From: Gigantopelta aegis
Lineage: Eukaryota; Mollusca; Gastropoda; Neomphalida; Peltospiridae
Length of the DNA: 64,000 nucleotides
Assembly (NCBI RefSeq): GCF_016097555.1
Contig: NC_054712.1
Coordinates: forward strand, 55,464,146-55,528,145
Direction: 5' to 3'
The translations under genes and the position numbers were made by a program. Shown one piece after another: positions 12,401 through 21,400 of this stretch. The first letter of the stretch is position 1. The number at the start of each line of letters is the position of its first letter. Below the pieces are notes generated by a model. It was not told the DNA's origin. It ran no database searches and saw nothing but the letters and a program-made list of their open reading frames with translations.

Positions 12401-15400
12401 CTCTGACCTAAAACAGAGGGGAGTGTTTATTCAGCATCTTTCGCCAGTAAATTTGGGCAGTATTGAAATTTGAGGTTCAGTATCGATATTGGTATTTTGG
12501 GAGTGATTTACCTCGGTATCGGTACGGTATTCGGTACTGACACAATACCAATACTGATACCGATATCGAGCAATATTTTCAGTATACTTGGCTTTAAATA
12601 CATGCCTGAGTTAAAGTTCACCTGCTAATTTTAAAGTTCACCTGCTAATTTCATCTAACTAAAATTAAATTTCACACACAAGGATTTCATCTGATTTATA
12701 CACAACCCATTTTACGTAAGTCAGATATATGGTTAGTGCTTTACGAAATGGTGTGAAACATTTTTCAATACCGAAATTTCAGCCTCTCCCGCCAGTGAAT
12801 GCTTCATTGACCTGAAACAGAGGCAGGGCTCGAAATGGTGTGTGATGAGGTCGCCAAATGCAACCAATGTCCAAAAACAAACAAAAAAATAATGGTGTTA
12901 ATTGGCCAAATAATATTATTTGGTTGATTTTCTTTAAAGCTATAACATATGAGCTACTATTAATATTTGTATTATACATATTTATTACATATTACAATCT
13001 TGCTCGTGGTTTGTGGTTTGCTTACTATATAATAATTTGCCAAAATCCATTATTATTTTTGGGGCCACCATATTTTTTGGCGAGTTTCGACCCCCAAGAG
13101 GGGAGTGTTTATTCAGCCTCTCCCGCCAGTTAGCGCTTCTCTGACCTGAAATAAAGGGGAGTGTTTATTCAGCCTCTCCCGCCAGTGAGCACTTGTCTGA
13201 CCTGAACAAATTATTAATACGTAATATAAATTTTCAAGCATCATATTTCACTGACATGAAATGTATTACGCACTGCACAGGCAGTTCTAGATAAGGGTTA
13301 CAGCTGTCCCACGTTGTCCCCATCAGTTTGAAAGGCCCTTTTCAAAATTAATATAAAAAAAACCCATAAGTTATCATCCACAATATACAAAACTAAACTG
13401 CTCGGAGCATCTTTATTTGAAAATGTTTGTTTAAACAATATTTATTGCCATTAAAAAACAGTAGTGATCTGGGAATTGGCCAACAGGCGTTACCCTATAT
13501 TAAGGCCTCTCCAAACATTTTACAATATGAATATATTACAAGCAATAAAATAAAACATGATTATAACTTGTTTCAATTTACTAACAAAGAGGGGATTTAA
13601 AAATGTTGTTGGGAGGATGTCCCCGAACCCTCAAAAAAAAATCACTCCTTTTGGGACCTCAGCTCATTTGCCTTTGACAAACTCAAATTGCCCTTTTGAG
13701 AATGTTGTGAACCCCTTTACACAATCTTTGACCTGCCCCTGCACCATTATTTAAATATCTGCTTACCAGCTGCAATCACAGCATGTCTGTTCTTTCCTGC
13801 AGCTCGTAACCACCTGAATTCCTCCGTTAAATTGCGTATACATCCTTCTGTCACTCGGCCTTCATCGTAGCATTTCTGACAAACCTAAAAATGTCAAAAA
13901 TATTTAATATAACATGTCTAACTGAATATCTGCTCCTCTTAAAACCTTTCATAGAGTGACAGTGCACTATCAATTTAATTAGCTTGTAGACATGATGGTG
14001 TGCGGCACACCACTATTAATTGAACATAATAAAAAGGCACAGTTCATGACGTCACCCAGCACTGATACTATAAGGTTAAGATATTTGTTTTTATGGTAGT
14101 TTTAGCAAAAACACCCACCACAAAACATGAAAATATATAACTATCCTATGTAATCAGAGGTATTTCAAAATGTATACTGAGTCAAATTAAAAACTTCACA
14201 ATCTAAACTTTGAATAAAGTCAATGAGTGTTGAAAGGAGGTATTTTTCAGGAATAAATATTGTAATGCTGTGGGCGCATAGAACAGATTTTTGACTCAAA
14301 ATTCTTTCTTTGGACGTCATACAATAAAAAATACCTTATTTAACTTGTTCTTCTGTCATACTTGGTAATCAGCCAAGATGAAACGGTTGTGAAGTTTTCA
14401 ATTTGACTTGGTATATACTAAGATGTCTCTCTTTATATCAGTATTGTATCAATATGGCAGCTCATTCTAGTATGTGAAATATACATTGTTTAACACAAAA
14501 CAGTTGAAAGTTAAGAGGGAGGAGGAAATGTTTTATTTAACAACACACTCGACACATTTTATTTACGGTTATATGGCATCAGACATATGGTTATGGACCA
14601 CACAGATATTGAGAAAGGAAACCTGCTGTCGCCACTTCATGGGCTACTCTTTTCGATTAGCACCTAAGCATCTTTTATATGCACCATCCCACAGAATAGT
14701 ACATACCACGGCCTTTGTTACACCAGTTGTGGTGTACTGGCTGGAACATGAAATAGCCCAATGGGTCCACTGACGGAAATTGACCCTAGATCGATGAAAG
14801 TTAAGAGAGACAAATACACAAACCTTGTATGTCTTGCCATCAGGATCAGGGTTTGCTAGCTTGTTCAACTTCCTGCGGAACTTCACGCAGTTCGAACAAA
14901 ATATTTCTCCGCATCTGAAAACACAAGCAGAATTTGAGAAAACATAATGATATCACATCATGAGTTGCAGAGGTAAGAGAGAGCTTAGATGAACCTCAGT
15001 GAAGTTGCATAAGCCATCCGGGGTGGATATACAAAGTGAAAAAAAAGGGATGTGTAAAATGATACAGAAATCCAGGCCTTAGGATTTCAAATTTCTTTTG
15101 AACATTTTTTCAGTTCCGTGCCTTGTAATCATGGGAACCCATAGAAAACTGGTTTTAGGTTCCATGAAAACAAGTCATGGGAACTCATTTTTAATACCAT
15201 TGATTTAAATTATCGCAAAAATCTATGCAAAGAGACATGTTTTCAAACTCAATATAAAGTTGATTTTCGGCACACCCTCTCCCTTATACGCATGCTGTTG
15301 TGATTTTGACAGCTAAATAAAAATTAAAGTTTAGGTCTACGTCATTTCCTCCCATAATAAAACCACAGGAAATAATGGGGCCTATTTGATTGCCACCTTC

Positions 15401-18400
15401 AGTACTCCAGCATATGCGTGTCAATCAACTTCAGTGACAGTAGTCAGAAAGTTAAATATTTTCCACAAAATTATATTTGAATTTAAATACTATTTATTGA
15501 TCCCTATATTTAAGAGATACACTACAATAATTAGTGCCAGTAATTTTGGTTCATATGTAACGTAATGTTTTCCCTAGCTTGTTTTAGTATGGTGCAGCAC
15601 CATGCCTCAGTAGCCTAACACCATCTTGCCTTAATCAGCACCATGCTGCCCTGAGATTAAACAAGCCTTTTTCACTAATTAATTCTAAAATTGCCTTTAT
15701 AAAACACCCAAAAAGGTATTATTAATTAATAAAATATGCCTTTTATATATTTTGCCATTTTATATATTAAAGCAAGCACATAAATTACATTAATGTTTAT
15801 TTCAATTAATATTTGTGTATTTTTAATGAAAAACAAGTGCCCTGAAAATGCCCCAGAAGTGTTTGGTCTACCATGCCTTGCCAAATGTCTAGGGAAATCA
15901 CTAGTAACGTGTTTGATTTGAGAATGTGTTGGAACTTGGTTAACACAACACTCCAAATTGGGCCTCGTGATTGTGTGATATCAGACATGTAATTAGAATT
16001 TAAAAAAATATATATACTAATTTCGTTTAATAGTTGTACTCGATATAATAATCATGGGAAATGAAATTTCAGTTCAGTGATTTTACCAACACGGTACCGG
16101 AAACGATCTTTACCATAAAATCTGAAGGCCTGGAAATCAGAAAAAGGGTATGTGTGCGTACGATACCAACATAGACCAAAAAAGGGGCAATAGTATGCAT
16201 GAAACGTAGGCGGCTATATCTACTGAGTGCAATGAGACATATAATTGTAAGCATGAAAGGTATGTTGCAGTGGAGGCTAAAGTAGGTGATGAAAATGGCC
16301 GCCTTCTGACCACTAATGAACACTGCTTACCTCCTACAGTGGTGGGGTCTCTCTATCAGAGAAAACTGTTTCCTACAAGTCGTGTTCAAGCAGCCAGATC
16401 GGGACTCTTGGGGTTTCCAGTGACGCTTTGTGATATCTACAGAAACAAAAAACAAACAGTTTGTACAAGGGGACAATATTTCATAATCTGAGGTAACCAG
16501 AAGTCGGTTCATGGGACTTTTACCTGCATGTAGGTAACCGATTCTTCGGTTATGTGAATTATTTTTGTGAAACCACTTTTTACAATTTGACTACTGAGGT
16601 GCTGCATAACACTGTCCAAAAATCATCTACAAGTAGTCCATTAAAAGAGTGCAGAATATATATTACACATGTATATGCATTTTTGGAATACAGTCTAAAC
16701 CACTTTATTGCATATTGGTTTATAGCATAACTCAGTTATTTGCATATTATGTTGCTGCACAGAACCTTTTAGCATTAAACCAATACAAATTATATCACAT
16801 AATTGAATAGCTTTATAAAGACAAATAGTGGTTAATTGCATACAGAAAAAAAAATCTTGGAAATTTTATCATAAAATATTCCATAAATCTTTAATATTTT
16901 ACCAGAAAAAATTGTAACTGCACAGAGAACAAAGCTGAATGTTCTATTGCACACAATATTGAAAGAAAAAAAATTCATGTAAAAGCAATATTACTAAAAC
17001 ATGTGATGTACATTGTAGACAATGTACGAAACATTGTAGACAATGTACGAATGCTCACACAAGAAGACTAGTTGTAGTGCTTATAGAAATGTTTAAGATT
17101 TAAGTCTTGATGTCAGGATTTCAGATATGATTTGTCCTTTTTAACAAAATCACGTAAAACTAACAACGGAAATCAATTAGTTGACCAAACATCTACAAAA
17201 AAGTCCATGCAGCAGCTAGAAATTTTGAGTTGAAAAAGTGGTTTTCGGCAAGTATTTTCGCTTGACAACAATGGCGGAACGTCGTGTTCATTTTCAGGAA
17301 TTGATAGCTGACTGTGACAGCTAATTTAATAATAAATTTGGCCATTTTACCAACAACGAAAATCACCAAATATTGGGATATGAATCATGGTTTATTTCCA
17401 AAAACAAATTCTGATCAGAAAAACAGTCAGTGGGAATAATGGCCATATACCGGACATAGTAAACACACCTTTTTCCATTTTAAGCTTAATTTTAATCATC
17501 AATAACTGATCTAAAATATCAATAAAATTTTAAAACGCCACAAAAATACTTACTGATTCAAATATAAACTTTATTTTATGTATTTACAAAAACAATTTAA
17601 GTGTAAACATGTGAGTAAAAGTTCTAAATTTGTACCCCCTCAACGTGTTTTGTCAAAAATTAATGCAGTAGTCAGAATGTTAACTTTAATTATCATATTT
17701 ACCTTTGATTGGCTCTTCTTGTTCTGTCTGTGGAGCTGTTAGTATGTCTATCCGGCTAAAGTAGGTGGCCAGTGATTTGGGGTCACCCGTCTGCTGATCA
17801 AACGTGCCCATGTCAAGGTCAGGACACCTATTCTATATAAAAAAAAACGAGATCGCCTAATTAGCATAATGGTTTTACTACCTGACACAGCTGTTGTAAA
17901 CAAACAAATGGCTGTAATGGTTTGTGTTTCAGCTAAGAGTCTCGGCTTTCTTCGTGCAGCGTCTCACAAACAGAATACAGAAAAAGGACACGAGAACTAC
18001 CCTTCTTATTTAACTGGAACATTGTCGGCTTTCTTCCTGTAGTGTGTGTATAATGTATTAGTTGTTACTATGTGAAATATCTGTTATCGACGAACTTGAA
18101 AATGATCATCAAACATATGGTTATTATTGTACTGGAGCGGGAAGCTTCGACTATCCAGTGGTAGGCGAATATTCTGTGTTTTCATTATATAGTTATCTCC
18201 GACTGAGAGAGCGATTATAAGAACGGAAAGATCCAGCCAGTACACCATCACTGGTGTATCAAAGGCTATGATATGTATTATCCTGTCTGTGGAATAATAC
18301 ATGTAACAAATCCCTTGTTATTAATGGGAAAAAATGTGGCAAGTTTTCTCTCTAAGACTGATGGGGGAAAATGTGACAGGTTTCTTCCCTAAGATTATAT

Positions 18401-21400
18401 GTCAAAATTACCAAATGTCTGACATCCAATAGCAATCAATGTGCTCTAGTGGTGTCGTAAAACAAAACAAACTAACTCTTTTTTTCTTTTCTTTTTGGGG
18501 GTGGGGTGGGGGGTGGGGGGGGGGGGGGTGACAGCAGAATTTTGCATTGATTTTACTAGGGCCATGAAGGAAGATGAATATGAGCAACTTCTTAAATCAA
18601 GAATAATCAACTGTGATGCCAGAGCTTAGCCCGAGTACTCTGACTGTAAGAGAGCTAGATGGACATTTGGAAGGTTATACGCTCTCATTAGTCAGGAACT
18701 GTTTTCGTTAATGACGCACTCAACACATTTTATTTATGGTTGTATTGCATCGGACACATGATTAAGGACCACACAGATACTGAGACAGGAATGCTGCTGT
18801 CGCCACTTCATGGGCTACTCTTTTCAATTAGCAGCAAGGGATCTTTCGTGTGCACCATTCCATAGACAGGATAGTACATACCATGGCCTTGATATACCAG
18901 TCGTGGCGCACTGGCTGGAAGGAGAAATAGCCCAATGGGCCCACCAACGGGGATCGATCTCACACCGACCATGCATCAAGCTAGTGCTTTACCACTGGGC
19001 TACGTCCCGCCCCTCATGACAGTCAGAGACCAAACTATGTAATTTTCTTTCAATCGCTGCCATCCAAACAGTAGTCAGATATTCCCACCCTAATACCATA
19101 ACAATCCTGTTTGACGTCAAATACATTTACATCATTAAAAAAAATCCAAATATTAATCACTAATACACACACTACAGAAAGAAACCATACAGTACCCACA
19201 TTCAGCTAAGCTTGGGCAAACTTCAGACAGCAGAATTCTACGGTCGCTGACCTATTCGTGACGTACCATCATATGATCGCCCACTCAGGATGCCGTCTTC
19301 CAGGGGCCTTCTTAGGCACTTGCCAAATTTGCCTATTGCGAATTTCAAAAACACTTGGCAAATTTTATTTTAATTTGGTGAAATAATTTTATGTAATAAT
19401 TGTTATTTTGTTACAAAATTACTGGGTTTTTGAAGTGTAACAGAGAATTTGGTGAGATTTTCGGAAAAATATCTGCCTGGTCCCCCGCCCCATTATTATT
19501 TTTAGTTAGGGGCGGGGGACAAGGCAGATATTTAGTTAGGGGTGGGGGAGGGGGGGGGAGGTCCAGGCGAATATTATACCGTTATATGCCCCATCCCACA
19601 GACAGAATAGCACATACAATGGCCTACAAGTTGATATATATATATATATATACCAGAGTGGTACACATGCCAAGCTGGCATACGACTTGTACTTGTAGGG
19701 CATAATATCTGCAAGGTCTCCCCATTCATCAAAGCCTGTTATACGTGACAGAACCAAAGGAAAGTCCTACCGCTATGTTGTCCCCAAACATTAACGTCAG
19801 ATGTTATAGTAACGTTATATAGGCAACTATAGTATTTGTATTAGGGGTTTTTGTTTGGGGGTACCTGTGGTCCCCATTATCTGAATCATTATGATTATAA
19901 AGCATTTCCTTCCCGCCCCTCTGGTATTTTAAAGCCTAGTTGACAGGTTAATGGCACAGAATAAAAAACGACAATGACACAAAATAACTGTAATTCATAC
20001 CTGGTTAATATTCTAACATGGTTCTTTTAAACAAATCACGTGAGTTGTTATCTACAAACATTTGTGGTCAACTTTTTGTGACTTGTTTATCTTTTCATGG
20101 CTCACATTTTATACAAAAACGAACCAGAAAGAAACGAAACGAACCAATATATTATAAAAATGCTAACTAATTAATAACTAACACAAAGGTTAATTAACGA
20201 ACGCACTGGGCAAATAAAATATTATTTTATTTGTGCAATATATTCAGCAGGATGTATCAATGCATTTAGCTCCCAAGATAGACTATTTTAGTCTAAACTT
20301 TGGCTAAGTTATCAGGTAACAGGTCGTTTCGCCCCTGATTTAACACTAATAAAAATTAACCTACCTCAATGGCCTACCTCTGAAACTTGACTAGTAATCT
20401 CATTTAGGCCTAATGTAAATTTTATTTCTGAAAAACTAACAAACAAAAAAATCTTCAAGATTTAAATGTCTTCCTCAAAAGAGCATCAAAACAATTTTAG
20501 CAATTAACATTTAACAATGACATAGGCCCCTACTATGAAGCATGTCCCAGGTCGGCTGTACTTTTCAGAGATACAATATGTATCAATTAGTCATTGTTGC
20601 CTGTAGTTCATGTTGGCTTATCCTACAATAAGTGCTCATTTTAATACCTTTTAAAATAACACTAAGTCCTCCCTGTCTGGTCCTTATGTTAATAATTTGT
20701 AAAAAGTGTCAATTTGCATTGATCCAATTACAGTAATATAACGTTTGTTATTCAACAGTTCAAACCGGGTGAGAGTTCATCACAGTCAACTGTACTTGAG
20801 TTCCATGAACGAACAAAAAAATTACACTAATAAATATATAATCGGGGCGAATCGACTCACCTTTGGGGCGAAACGACTAGGCACGAATAAGATTTAGAAC
20901 GAACCAACCCTGGGTGGACGGGTCTAAGGGCGTAACAACACAGGGTTCGAAATGGTTTTAGGGCGAAACGACCCGGATTTAAGTTATCAGAATGAAGTAG
21001 GGCGATCTCGCCACCGGGCGATCTCGCCCAGGCCCATATACTGCTGGGCGAAATCGCCGTACTATATATCTAACTAAAGAGGAATTTTATGATTTAAAAT
21101 GTTTATATTACTAACATTAATTACCTTATAAACTCATTGTGTGGATGTTTATATATTATTATTTTTTGTTTCTGTTTACTCCGCCCAACTTTTTGAGAAA
21201 CCAATATCAAACCCAAAACATGCACTGAATAATAATAAGCTTAAAGTACTGTCAGTCGGGCCAACTTTGTTGTAAACAGTATGAAAGACAGAAAACAGAC
21301 AGTTTCAGTTTGAATTTTATTAATGTGTTACATTGATATGTTCTCAAACAATAAGTAAGTGTACAATGAAATGGTACACAAAACGTCGGCGATCTCGCCC

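Noticed and set aside
17809..17811. Start of the FYVE gene at the ATG in exon 2
   Set aside because: Not excluded, but the ATG in the palindrome arm (23578) splices in frame with a good donor and the second AG, so I preferred the longer protein.
18706..19016. tRNA genes at SINE heads
   Set aside because: A- and B-box-like motifs are present, but they continue straight into the SINE core and the cloverleaf cannot be completed.
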